DNA from: Pelomonas dachongensis
GTDB taxonomy: Bacteria; Pseudomonadota; Gammaproteobacteria; Burkholderiales; Burkholderiaceae_C
Direction: 5' to 3'
DNA: 64,000 nucleotides
NCBI RefSeq assembly: GCF_043555865.1
Contig: NZ_JBIGHY010000007.1
Coordinates: forward strand, 124,001 to 188,000
In this document: positions 34,370 to 43,724 of the stretch, piece after piece
How positions within the stretch are numbered: position 1 is the stretch's first letter
Layout of the letters: every line of letters begins with the position of its first letter
Made by a program: the position numbers and the translations under genes
Notes under the pieces: model-generated
What the model was told of the DNA's origin: nothing
Database searches by the model: none
What the model saw: the letters and a program-made list of their open reading frames with translations, nothing else

Positions 34370-35994
34370 AGGACGGGAATCAGCAGCAGGGGCAGCAGCC
34401 ACAACCAGCGCGGGTAGGGCACCTCGATCATTTGCGTCTGCCCCCACGGGCCGGGCGCGCCGGCTGCGTTGAAGCCGCGCGCGCGCAAGAAGTGCTTGCC
34501 GGCCGACGGCTTGGGCAGCGCGACCTCCGGCTTGTCGGTGCCCAGGCGCTGCACGCCCGGGCCCTCGAACTTGTCGTCCTTGGCCAGCTCCAGCTCGTAG
34601 CGCACGACGCCGGGGTCGGCGCGCCAGCGCAGCTTCAGCTGGTCGCCGTTGAGCTCGGGCTCGGCCGGCGGCGGGGCGGGAGGCGGCGGCTGGATCTCGA
34701 AGCGCTGTGCGTCGCCGAACGGGCCGGCGCGCCCGCCCCCCTCCACGGCGGCGATGCGCCAGAAGTAGGCGCCGTCGGGCAGCATGGCCCTGAACTCGGC
34801 CGCCTCCAGCGGCGGGGGTTGCAGCACCAGCTCCTTGAACGCGGCGTCGCGGGCGATCTGCACCCGTACGCGCGGCGCGGCAGTGTTCTGTGCCCAGGCC
34901 AGCTGCATGCCACCGTCGTAGCTGACGGCGCCCTCGGCCGGCCCGCGGATGAACGGCGGCTCGGGGCGCGCCGCCAGGCGGATGTCGGCATCGGCGGCAG
35001 CGCCCTCCTGGCCGCGCGCGTCGACGGCGCGCACGCGCAGCGTGTAGTCGCCGTCGGCCAGCTCGCGCGCCTCGGCCCACGCAGCCACGGGCTCGCCGAC
35101 ATGGGCGTCCAGCAGCAGGCGGTCGAAGTCGCCCTTGGGATAGAGCTGCGCGCGCCAGGTGACGGCGCCAGTGGGGCCGCCGGTCCAGGCCAGCCGCAGC
35201 GGCAGCCGCTCGGCCACGGGGGCCAGGCCGCCGAGGTCGGGAGGCGGGAGCAGCGGCGCGACAGTGCGCGCCCCGCCCTGCGCCAGCAGCCCTTGACCGG
35301 ACGGGACGTCGGCCTTCAACCCGTCGGCCGCGACGGCGCCGGACAGCACCTGCATGCGCGTCGCGTCGGTGGCCGTCTGCACGCGGAACTCGGTGCCTCG
35401 CACGCCCAGGTTCACGTGCGGCGTGCGGATCTCGTACAGCGGCACGCGCTGCGCGTTGGGCGCGACACGGCTGTCCGCCCCGCCCTGCTGCACGCCCACC
35501 CGCACGGCAGGCAGCGCGCCGCGGCCCAGCACCAGCAGCTGCTCCAGCGTGACCTCGCTGTCGGGCGGCACCAGCAGTCGCGAGCCGTCGGCGAAACGCA
35601 GCGAAGCGCTGGACTGCGCGCCGGTCTTGATGCGGTCGCCACTGTGCAGCTGCGCGCCCGTGGCCAGCGCCTCGCTGACGCCGCCGCGCAGCCGCGTGAC
35701 CTGACCGCGCGCGAACAGCGCCTCGGCCACGCTGGCCTCGCGCCGCAGCCAGCCAACCGGCATGCGCAGCGTGCGGCCCGGCATCAGCCGCAGCGGGTCG
35801 GGCACGCGGTTGAGCTGCTGCAGGTCGCGCCAGGTCTTGCCAGGCGCGAGCCAGGCGTCGGTCAGCGTGATGAGCGTGTCGCCGGGCTGGATGCGGTAGC
35901 GCCAGTCCGCGTCGGCAGACTCGGCCTGCGCACGCGCTCCGCCCATGATGGCCAGCAACAGGCCTGTGGCGAGCCAGGTTCTTGGTGTGTTCAT
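34366..35994 (-). CDS. Secreted LysM-FecR domain protein with a C-terminal membrane helix
   Basis: A 542-residue envelope protein: signal peptide (about 1-24, ending GGARAQA), a LysM peptidoglycan-binding motif (about 32-80, YRIQPGDTLITLTDAW), a FecR domain (about 95-215, HSGDRIKTGAQSSASLRF and LGVRGTEFRV), then fibronectin-like repeats (about 250-520) and a hydrophobic last segment (WLWLLPLLLIPVL). FecR domains outside iron-dicitrate systems often accompany CHASE2 sensors. Its stop overlaps the kinase start, so both are likely made in fixed ratio. Probable role: cell-wall-bound ligand or partner of the CHASE2 sensor. Confidence 0.85.
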   Translation of the reverse strand: MNTPRTWLATGLLLAIMGGARAQAESADADWRYRIQPGDTLITLTDAWLAPGKTWRDLQQLNRVPDPLRLMPGRTLRMPVGWLRREASVAEALFARGQVTRLRGGVSEALATGAQLHSGDRIKTGAQSSASLRFADGSRLLVPPDSEVTLEQLLVLGRGALPAVRVGVQQGGADSRVAPNAQRVPLYEIRTPHVNLGVRGTEFRVQTATDATRMQVLSGAVAADGLKADVPSGQGLLAQGGARTVAPLLPPPDLGGLAPVAERLPLRLAWTGGPTGAVTWRAQLYPKGDFDRLLLDAHVGEPVAAWAEARELADGDYTLRVRAVDARGQEGAAADADIRLAARPEPPFIRGPAEGAVSYDGGMQLAWAQNTAAPRVRVQIARDAAFKELVLQPPPLEAAEFRAMLPDGAYFWRIAAVEGGGRAGPFGDAQRFEIQPPPPAPPPAEPELNGDQLKLRWRADPGVVRYELELAKDDKFEGPGVQRLGTDKPEVALPKPSAGKHFLRARGFNAAGAPGPWGQTQMIEVPYPRWLWLLPLLLIPVL

Positions 35995-36055
35995 CGCCGC
36001 GTCCTCCCTGAAGGAAGCCGAATACTAGCCATCCGGCTGGCAGACGAAAGGGGAA

Positions 36056-36745
36056 TCAGACCTGATCCAGCGCTTCTTGAAGCCGGCCACGCAGCCGGCG
36101 CAGCTGTTGCAGCTCGTGTTCGGGCGCCTGCAGCGCGGGCCACAGCAGGGCGACGAGGTCGCGCGCGCTGGCCTCCACGTCGAGCTGCCGGCCGGTGATG
36201 ACCACCTCCCACAGCATGTGCTCCATGGGCCCGAACACCAGCGAGCGCAGCAGGCGCAGCGGGATGTCGCCGCGCACCTCGCCAGCTTGCTGGCCGCGCG
36301 CCAGCAGGTCCATCAGCGGCGCGGTGTAGCGGCGCTGCAGCTCGACGAAGCCCTCGCCGAGGTCCTGACCCTTGGTTCTGCCCTCGGACAGCACCAGCGC
36401 GCACAGGCCGGTGCCCTGGATCAGGAACAGCCGCAGGTGCGTCAGCACAACGAACTCCAGCTGTGCGCGTACCGGCTGGTCGCGCGGCAGGCCGGCCTCG
36501 ATGGCGTCGATGATCTCGTCGTACCAATCCTGGATGACGCGCATGCACAGCTCTCGCTTGCCGCGGAAGTAGGTGAACACCGTGGCTTCCGAGATCCCCA
36601 GGCGCTGCGCGATCTCGGTCGTCGTGGCGCGCTCGTAGCCGCGCTCGGCGAACACCTCTCGGCCGATGCGCAGGAGGTCGCGCACGCGTTGCTCTGCCTT
36701 GGGGCCGGCAGGGGAGCGGCGTTGTGGCGCGGTTGGGGTCGTCAT
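36056..36745 (-). CDS. TetR-family regulator, probable controller of the liu cluster
   Basis: A 229-residue protein with an N-terminal TetR HTH (about residues 20-70: FAERGYERATTTEIAQRLGI, then ATVFTYFRGKRELC) and an all-helical ligand domain. Start taken at 36745; a start at 36799 would place the coding region over the operator-like site at 36769-36784. It diverges from liuB, with two related 16 bp sites in the gap. In betaproteobacteria, TetR-type (LiuQ) regulators of branched-chain amino acid degradation are known, so this is the natural candidate. Confidence 0.85.
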   Translation of the reverse strand: MTTPTAPQRRSPAGPKAEQRVRDLLRIGREVFAERGYERATTTEIAQRLGISEATVFTYFRGKRELCMRVIQDWYDEIIDAIEAGLPRDQPVRAQLEFVVLTHLRLFLIQGTGLCALVLSEGRTKGQDLGEGFVELQRRYTAPLMDLLARGQQAGEVRGDIPLRLLRSLVFGPMEHMLWEVVITGRQLDVEASARDLVALLWPALQAPEHELQQLRRLRGRLQEALDQV

Positions 36746-36768
36746 CGGGGCCGCATTCTGCGCAATTG

Positions 36769-36784
36769 TTGAGGATCGCTCAAG
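36769..36784. promoter_or_regulatory. Operator-like site 1 (TTGAGGATCGCTCAAG)
   Basis: A 16 bp partly palindromic site (TTGAG and CTCAA arms), 24 bp upstream of the TetR start and just before the proposed -35 of liuB. It matches site 2 at 36859 in 13 of 16 positions; the two starts are exactly 90 bp apart. Confidence 0.5.
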
Positions 36785-36789
36785 TCGGA

Positions 36790-36818
36790 TTGCATCCACC
36801 TTAGTGCTCGACTATCCT
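36790..36818 (+). promoter_or_regulatory. Candidate sigma70 promoter for the liu-bio cluster
   Basis: TTGCAT (36790-36795) and TATCCT (36813-36818) are separated by 17 bp. The match to consensus is modest, but placement between the two operator-like sites and the absence of another candidate make it the likeliest promoter for liuB. Confidence 0.35.
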
Positions 36819-36858
36819 GGCGGCCCTCGCGCGGCTCACAAGGCCGACCACTCATAAG

Positions 36859-36882
36859 TTGAGCCTCGCTTAAGCGAGGCTC
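36859..36882. promoter_or_regulatory. Operator-like site 2 and a perfect 22 bp palindrome before liuB
   Basis: TTGAGCCTCGCTTAAG (36859-36874) repeats site 1. It is embedded in a perfect 22 bp palindrome (36861-36882, arms GAGCCTCGCTT and its complement) that ends 4 bp before the GGAG ribosome site of liuB. It could act as an operator downstream of the start point, or as an RNA hairpin next to the ribosome site. Confidence 0.5.
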
Positions 36883-36895
36883 GCCGGGAGACTCC

Positions 36896-38503
<1,608 letters not shown>

Positions 38504-38561
38504 TGCCCAATGCCGGGGCGCCGAGTAAGATACACACGACGTCGCACATTCCATACACATC

Positions 38562-38852
38562 ATGCGCACCAACATCGACATCGACGACGATTTGATGGCC
38601 CGCGCCATGGCGGCCGGCCCGTTCAAGACCAAGAAGGAAGCCGTGGAGGCAGGCCTGGCCCTGCTGGAGCGCCAGGCCGCCTACCGCGAGATCCTGAAGT
38701 GGAAGGGCAAGCTGCAGTGGGGCTGGGACGATGGCGAGCCGCGTCTGGACGGTCAGCCCAACATCGTCCAGGCCGCCGAGCCGCCCGCGACGTACCGCGC
38801 CAAGGCGGCGACGACACCTGCAGCCAAAGCCGTCAAGCATGGTCGTCGTTGA
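38562..38852 (+). CDS. vapB: VapB-type antitoxin
   Basis: A 96-residue protein whose first 50 residues show the VapB DNA-binding pattern (MRTNIDIDDDLMARAM, then FKTKKEAVEAGLALLERQ). The C-terminal part, rich in Ala, Pro and Lys, would wrap the toxin. It lies 58 bp after liuB, and that gap contains a CGACGTCG palindrome that could be its own operator. Its 3' end overlaps vapC by 14 bp. Confidence 0.85.
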   Translation: MRTNIDIDDDLMARAMAAGPFKTKKEAVEAGLALLERQAAYREILKWKGKLQWGWDDGEPRLDGQPNIVQAAEPPATYRAKAATTPAAKAVKHGRR

Positions 38853-39249
38853 CAGCGGCGTCTGGATCGATCTGTTCGGCGGCCGCGAGAACGGCGCCAC
38901 GGCGGCACTGGAGCGCCTGCTGTCCGATGGCGAGACCCGGCTGGTAGTGCCGGACCTGGTGCTGCTCGAGGTGCTGCGTGGCTTTCGCGCCGAGAGCGAC
39001 CTGCGCGTTGCACGGTCGCTGTTCGCCCGTCTGCCCGTCGACAGCACCGGCGGGGCCGACCTGGCCCACAGCGCGGCCGACCAATACCGCCAGCTTCGCC
39101 GCCTGGGCCTGACGGTGCGCAACGGCATCGACAGCCTGATCGCCACCTTCTGCATCGAGCGCGGGTTTGCGCTGCTGCACCGTGATCGCGACTACGACGC
39201 CTACGTGGACCACCTCGGCCTGCAAGCCTGGCCGCACCTGGACAGCTGA
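38839..39249 (+). CDS. vapC: VapC-type PIN-domain toxin
   Basis: A 136-residue PIN-domain ribonuclease. Acidic active-site residues are in place: VVDSGVWIDLF at the N-terminus, LVLLEVLRGF, then NGIDSLIA and LLHRDRDYD. VapC toxins cut tRNA or rRNA. ATG at 38839 overlaps vapB; it ends 4 bp before liuC. The pair thus sits inside the leucine-degradation cluster with no mobile-element scars seen at its edges. Confidence 0.88.
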   Translation: MVVVDSGVWIDLFGGRENGATAALERLLSDGETRLVVPDLVLLEVLRGFRAESDLRVARSLFARLPVDSTGGADLAHSAADQYRQLRRLGLTVRNGIDSLIATFCIERGFALLHRDRDYDAYVDHLGLQAWPHLDS

Positions 39250-39253
39250 TGCC

Positions 39254-40045
39254 ATGAACACCCTGCACATCACCCACGAGGGCCACATCGCCCGCGTCAC
39301 GCTGAACCGCCCCGAGGTGCGCAATGCGTTCAACGAAACGCTGATCGCCGAGCTGACCGGCACCTTCAACGTCCTGGGCGCGCGCAACGACCTGCGCGCC
39401 ATCGTGCTGGCGGCTGAAGGCAAGGCCTTCTGCGCCGGTGCGGACCTGAACTGGATGAAGGCCATGGCCGGCTACAGCTGGCAGGAAAACCAGGCCGATG
39501 CCAGCAAGCTGGCCGACATGCTGTGGGCGATCTACAACTGCCCGGTGCCGGTCGTCGCTCGCGTGCAGGGCGATGTGTACGCCGGCGGCGTGGGGCTGGT
39601 GGCCTGCGCGGACATGGTCGTCGCGGTGGATGCGGCGGGCTTCTGCCTGAGCGAGGCCAAGCTGGGCCTGCTGCCGGCCACCATCGGCCCCTACGTCGTC
39701 AAGGCGCTGGGCGAGCAGGCATCCCGGCGCTACTTCGTGACGGCGGAGCGCTTCTCCGCCGATGAGGCTCGGCGCCTGGGCCTCGTGCACGAGGTCGTGG
39801 CCGCCGACGCGCTGGATGCCAAGGTGGACGAGCTGGTCACCGCCATTGCGGCAAACGGGCCTGCTGCTGCGCGCGCCTGCAAGCAACTCGTCAAGGACGT
39901 GGCCGGCCGCGAGATCACGCCGGAACTGCGCGACGACACAGCTCGCCGCATCGCCGACATCCGCGCCAGTGGCGAAGGGCGCGCGGGCGTGCAAAGCTTC
40001 CTCTCCAAGACCCCGCCCCCCTGGACCCAGGCACCCACACGATGA
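39254..40045 (+). CDS. liuC: Methylglutaconyl-CoA hydratase (enoyl-CoA hydratase family)
   Basis: A 263-residue crotonase-fold enzyme with the oxyanion segments GKAFCAGADLNWMK and GDVYAGGVGLVACAD. In liu clusters this gene hydrates 3-methylglutaconyl-CoA to HMG-CoA, and its neighbours liuB, liuD and liuE support that. The ATG at 39254 gives the usual N-terminus (MNTLHITHEGHIARVTLNRPE). The stop overlaps the next ATG (ATGA). Confidence 0.9.
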   Translation: MNTLHITHEGHIARVTLNRPEVRNAFNETLIAELTGTFNVLGARNDLRAIVLAAEGKAFCAGADLNWMKAMAGYSWQENQADASKLADMLWAIYNCPVPVVARVQGDVYAGGVGLVACADMVVAVDAAGFCLSEAKLGLLPATIGPYVVKALGEQASRRYFVTAERFSADEARRLGLVHEVVAADALDAKVDELVTAIAANGPAAARACKQLVKDVAGREITPELRDDTARRIADIRASGEGRAGVQSFLSKTPPPWTQAPTR

Positions 40046-40635
40046 ACGAAGCCGCCCTCACCTCACAGGCGCCCGACATCGCCCGGGCCCAGGCCGACAT
40101 GCGCACCGCCTACTGGCATGCCGCCTTCGGGGTGCTGTCCTCGGCGCTGGTCTGGGCCGTTGCCGCCGGTGTGACGGCTCTCGGCCAACCGCAGCAGGCG
40201 GTGTGGACGCTGCTGATCGGCGGCATGTTCATCTTTCCGCTGAGCATGGTGATGGCCAAACTTGCGGGCCGCACCGGCATGCACGAGAAGTCCAATCCGC
40301 TCGGCCGGCTGGCGATGCTCAGCACCGTCGGGCTGCTGGTGGGCTGCGCACTGGCGCTGGGCGTGGCGACGCAGAAGCTGGAATGGTTCTTCCCGACCAT
40401 GCTGCTGGTCATTGGCCTGCGCTACCTCGTGTTCACAAAGGTGTACGGCCTGTGCATCTACTGGTCCTGCGGCCTCGCGCTCGCCACGGCTGGTCTGGTG
40501 CTGGGTCTTCTGCTGGCCGCACCGTCGTCCGAGCTGAAGGCCGCAGGCCCGCTGCTGGGCGCCGCCACCGGCGCCGTCATCGAGGCGCTGTTCGGCGCCC
40601 TGCTGCTGCGGCAAGGCCGCGCGAGGGCCCGCTGA
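40042..40635 (+). CDS. Multi-pass inner-membrane protein of unknown function
   Basis: A 197-residue protein with about six hydrophobic helices (starting WHAAFGVLSSALVWAVAAGV and ending LLGAATGAVIEALFGALLL). The cytoplasmic loop GRTGMHEKSNPLGRL is a recognisable conserved-looking segment. Resembles uncharacterised membrane families (possibly DUF7010-like). It overlaps liuC and the following gene by a few bases, so it is firmly part of this operon. No substrate can be suggested. Confidence 0.7.
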   Translation: MNEAALTSQAPDIARAQADMRTAYWHAAFGVLSSALVWAVAAGVTALGQPQQAVWTLLIGGMFIFPLSMVMAKLAGRTGMHEKSNPLGRLAMLSTVGLLVGCALALGVATQKLEWFFPTMLLVIGLRYLVFTKVYGLCIYWSCGLALATAGLVLGLLLAAPSSELKAAGPLLGAATGAVIEALFGALLLRQGRARAR

Positions 40636-41246
40636 TGACCCTCGACGCCGTCCAGCTCATCGCCCTTGCCGCCGCCCTCGGCTGGGCCAGTGGCCTGCGG
40701 CTGTACCTGACGGTGCTGCTGGTCGGCGTGGCCGGGCATCTCGGCTGGATCGCGCTGCCGCCCGGGCTGCAGATCCTGTCGTCACCGCTGGTGATGGGCG
40801 CCGCCGGCCTGCTGGCGCTGGTCGAGTTTCTGGCCGACAAGATCCCGCTCATCGACAGCGCCTGGGACGCGCTGCACACGCTGATCCGCATCCCCGCCGG
40901 CGCGGCGCTGGTGGCCGGTCTGGTCAGCGGCTGGTCCGGCGACGACGGGCAGGCCTGGGGTATCGTCGCGGCCCTCGTGGGCGGTAGCCTGGCAGCGGCG
41001 GCCCACACGGCCAAGGCCAGCACGCGGGCGGCGGCGAACACCTCGCCCGAGCCCTTCTCCAACATCGGCCTGTCGCTGATCGGCGACGTGGCCGTGCCCA
41101 CCATGCTGTGGCTGGCCTGGGCACATCCGTTCATCTTTTTCCCGTTGCTGGCGCTCGCGCTGCTCGTCACGGCGGCGCTGATTTGGTTCTGCTTCAAATT
41201 CCTGCGCGCACTGGTCCGCCGCGTGCGCCGCCCCGCTCCTGCATGA
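40635..41246 (+). CDS. DUF4126-like membrane protein
   Basis: A 203-residue membrane protein beginning MTLDAVQLIALAAALGWASG, with about five hydrophobic segments and the conserved-looking VEFLADKIPLIDSAWD and SPEPFSNIGLSLIGDV blocks. This pattern fits the DUF4126 family, which has no known function. Start and stop both overlap neighbours (TGATG with the previous gene, ATGA with bioA), so expression is tied to liuC and bioA. Confidence 0.75.
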   Translation: MTLDAVQLIALAAALGWASGLRLYLTVLLVGVAGHLGWIALPPGLQILSSPLVMGAAGLLALVEFLADKIPLIDSAWDALHTLIRIPAGAALVAGLVSGWSGDDGQAWGIVAALVGGSLAAAAHTAKASTRAAANTSPEPFSNIGLSLIGDVAVPTMLWLAWAHPFIFFPLLALALLVTAALIWFCFKFLRALVRRVRRPAPA

Positions 41247-42523
41247 CTTCTCTCCAAGACCGCAGCCGCCAGGCCGTCTGGCACCCCTGCACGCAGATGG
41301 CCCGGCTGGACGCCGCGCCGCCGCTGCCCATCGCCCGTGGCGAAGGCCCCTGGTTGTTCGACACCGACGGCCGCCGCTACTTCGACGCCAACTCGTCGTG
41401 GTGGGTCAACCTGTTCGGCCACAGTGACCAGCCGCTGATTGATGCCATCAAGGCGCAGCTCGACACACTGCCGCATGTGATGCTGGCCGGCTGCACACAC
41501 GAGCCCGCCGTGCGGCTGGCCGAGCGGCTGTCGGCGCGCACCGGCGGCGCGCTGGGCCATGTGTTCTTCGGCAGCGATGGCGCCAGCGCCGTCGAAATCG
41601 CGTTGAAGCAGAGCTTCCATTCCTTCAAGAACCGCGGTCGTCCGGAGAAGCGCGAGTTCGTCTGCCTGAAGAACAGCTATCACGGCGAGACGCTGGGCGC
41701 GCTGAGCGTGACCGACGTGCAGGTGTTCCGCGACGCCTACGACCCACTGCTGATGCGCGCGCATATCGTCATGTCGCCCGATGCGCGGCTCGGCAACGAG
41801 GCCCAGGCGCTGGCAGCGATGCGCGCGCTGCTGGCCGAGCGTCATGACCACATTGCGGCGGTCATCGTTGAGCCGCTGATCCAGGGCGCGGCCGGCATGG
41901 TCATGTACTCGCCGGCCTACCTGAAGCGACTGCGCGAGCTGACGCGCGAGTTCGACGTGCATCTCATCGCCGACGAGATCGCCGTCGGCTGCGGACGCAC
42001 CGGCACCTTCTTCGCCTGGGAACAAGCGCAAGCCGAGTGGCCCGACTTCATCTTGCTGAGCAAGGGCATCACCGGCGGCACGATGCCGCTGTCGCTGGTA
42101 CTGACCACCGACGACGTGTTCGCCGCTTTCTGGAGCGAGGACGTCACGCGCGGCTTCCTGCATTCGCACTCGTACACCGGCAACCCGCTGGCCTGTGCGG
42201 CGGCCAACGCGGTGCTGGATCGCTTCGACGGCGGACAGCTCGACGACAACCATGCGCAAGCCGACCGCCTGACCCGCGCCTTCGCACCCTTGTCCTCACG
42301 CATCACCCACCTGCGTCAGCGAGGCATGATCCTGGCGTTCGATGTGCCCGCAGCGCCCCCGCGCTTCGCTGAAGCTTTCCACCTCGCGGCTCGCGCCCAC
42401 GAATTGCTGATCCGACCGATCGGCAACACCGTCTACCTGATGCCCCCTTACCTGATCGACGACGCGACCGCGGCCTTCCTGGCCGATGCCGTGACGGCGA
42501 CGCTGAACGATGTCCTTGCTTGA
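41243..42523 (+). CDS. bioA: Adenosylmethionine-8-amino-7-oxononanoate aminotransferase
   Basis: A 426-residue PLP aminotransferase that makes 7,8-diaminopelargonate from KAPA with SAM as amino donor. It has the BioA features WHPCTQM at the N-terminus, SSWWVNLFGH, and the PLP Lys in ILLSKGITGG. Start at 41243 by overlap with the previous stop. First of four biotin genes in the unusual order A-F-D-B without bioC or bioH nearby. Confidence 0.95.
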   Translation: MTSLQDRSRQAVWHPCTQMARLDAAPPLPIARGEGPWLFDTDGRRYFDANSSWWVNLFGHSDQPLIDAIKAQLDTLPHVMLAGCTHEPAVRLAERLSARTGGALGHVFFGSDGASAVEIALKQSFHSFKNRGRPEKREFVCLKNSYHGETLGALSVTDVQVFRDAYDPLLMRAHIVMSPDARLGNEAQALAAMRALLAERHDHIAAVIVEPLIQGAAGMVMYSPAYLKRLRELTREFDVHLIADEIAVGCGRTGTFFAWEQAQAEWPDFILLSKGITGGTMPLSLVLTTDDVFAAFWSEDVTRGFLHSHSYTGNPLACAAANAVLDRFDGGQLDDNHAQADRLTRAFAPLSSRITHLRQRGMILAFDVPAAPPRFAEAFHLAARAHELLIRPIGNTVYLMPPYLIDDATAAFLADAVTATLNDVLA

Positions 42524-43724
42524 TCACCTGAGCGCCAAGCTCTCGGCAATAGCCGCGCAGAGCCTGACGCGCACTCTGCGCCGCGCCGACGACGGCACCG
42601 CGCCCCGCCAGAACATCAACGGCCGGCCGCTGCTGATGTTCTGCTCCAATGACTACCTGGGCCTGGCCGCCGAGCCTGCCATCGCAGAGGCACTGGCGGA
42701 AGGCGCCCGCACCTGGGGCGGCGGCTCCGGCGCGTCACCGCTGGTCAGCGGCCACAGCGCCGCGCACGAGGCCGTCACCGACATGCTGGCGCGCTGGTAC
42801 GCACCGCACATCCCGCAGGCCCGCACCATCGGCTTCTGCACGGGCTACATGGCCAACCTCGCCGTCGTTACGACGCTGGGCGACGAGCACACCGAGATCT
42901 TCTCGGAGCAGCTCAACCATGCGTCGCTGATTGACGCGGCGCGGCTGGCGAAAGCCAAGGTCACGCGCTTCCCGCATGCCGACTTGACGGCGCTGCGCGC
43001 GGCCCTCACGGCCAGCACGGCCAGGGTCAAGCTCATCGTCACAGACGCCGTGTTCAGCATGGACGGCGACCTCGCGCCGCTGCCCGCGTTGCTTGCCCTG
43101 GCCGACGAGTTCGACGCCTGGCTCGTCGTCGACGACGCGCACGGCTTCGGCGTGCTCGGCGAAAGAGGTCGCGGCACGCTGGAGCACTTCGGCCTGCATA
43201 GCGAACGGCTGATCCTTGTCGGCACGCTGGGCAAGGCCGCCGGCCTCGCGGGCGCCTTCGTCGCGGCCCACGCCACCATCGTTGAATACCTCCTGCAGTC
43301 CGCGCGCAACTTCATCTTCTCGACCGCATCGCCGCCGGCCATCGAGCATGCACTACTGACCAGCTTCGCATTGATAGAAGGCCCACTCGGCACCGCCCGC
43401 CGCGCCAACCTCGTCGCGCGACAAACGCAGTTGCGCGACGGGCTGCTGGCACTGATCGACCAGCACCCACGCCTGGGCTGGCAGCTCACCGACTCGTCTA
43501 CACCCATCCAGCCGCTCATCGTCGGCGGCAACGCCGAAGTCATGGCACTCGCCGCCGCGCTGGAGGCCGCTGGCCTTCGCGTACCCGGCATCCGCCCGCC
43601 CACCGTTGCGGCGGGCACCGCGCGACTGCGCATCACGCTGTGCGGCACGCACACGGCAACTGACGTCGATGCGTTGCTGACTGCGCTGGAGCGCGCCGCC
43701 GCCACGCAGGAGCAGGCGGCATGA
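42510..43724 (+). CDS. bioF: 8-amino-7-oxononanoate synthase
   Basis: A 404-residue alpha-oxoamine synthase that joins pimeloyl-ACP/CoA with alanine. It shows FCSNDYLGLA, GGSGASPLVSGHS, the VVDDAHGFGVLG block and the PLP Lys in LVGTLGKAAGLAGAF. Starts inside the end of bioA (14 bp overlap) and overlaps bioD by 4 bp. Length is typical. Confidence 0.95.
   Translation: MSLLDHLSAKLSAIAAQSLTRTLRRADDGTAPRQNINGRPLLMFCSNDYLGLAAEPAIAEALAEGARTWGGGSGASPLVSGHSAAHEAVTDMLARWYAPHIPQARTIGFCTGYMANLAVVTTLGDEHTEIFSEQLNHASLIDAARLAKAKVTRFPHADLTALRAALTASTARVKLIVTDAVFSMDGDLAPLPALLALADEFDAWLVVDDAHGFGVLGERGRGTLEHFGLHSERLILVGTLGKAAGLAGAFVAAHATIVEYLLQSARNFIFSTASPPAIEHALLTSFALIEGPLGTARRANLVARQTQLRDGLLALIDQHPRLGWQLTDSSTPIQPLIVGGNAEVMALAAALEAAGLRVPGIRPPTVAAGTARLRITLCGTHTATDVDALLTALERAAATQEQAA

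Noticed and set aside
38528..38550. CGACGTCG palindrome before vapB as a firm operator
   Set aside because: Only 8 bp are symmetric and such GC-rich palindromes are frequent in this genome; kept only as a remark under vapB.
38504..39253. Genomic island or transposon carrying vapBC
   Set aside because: No terminal repeats, target duplications, integrase or change in base composition could be seen around the pair.
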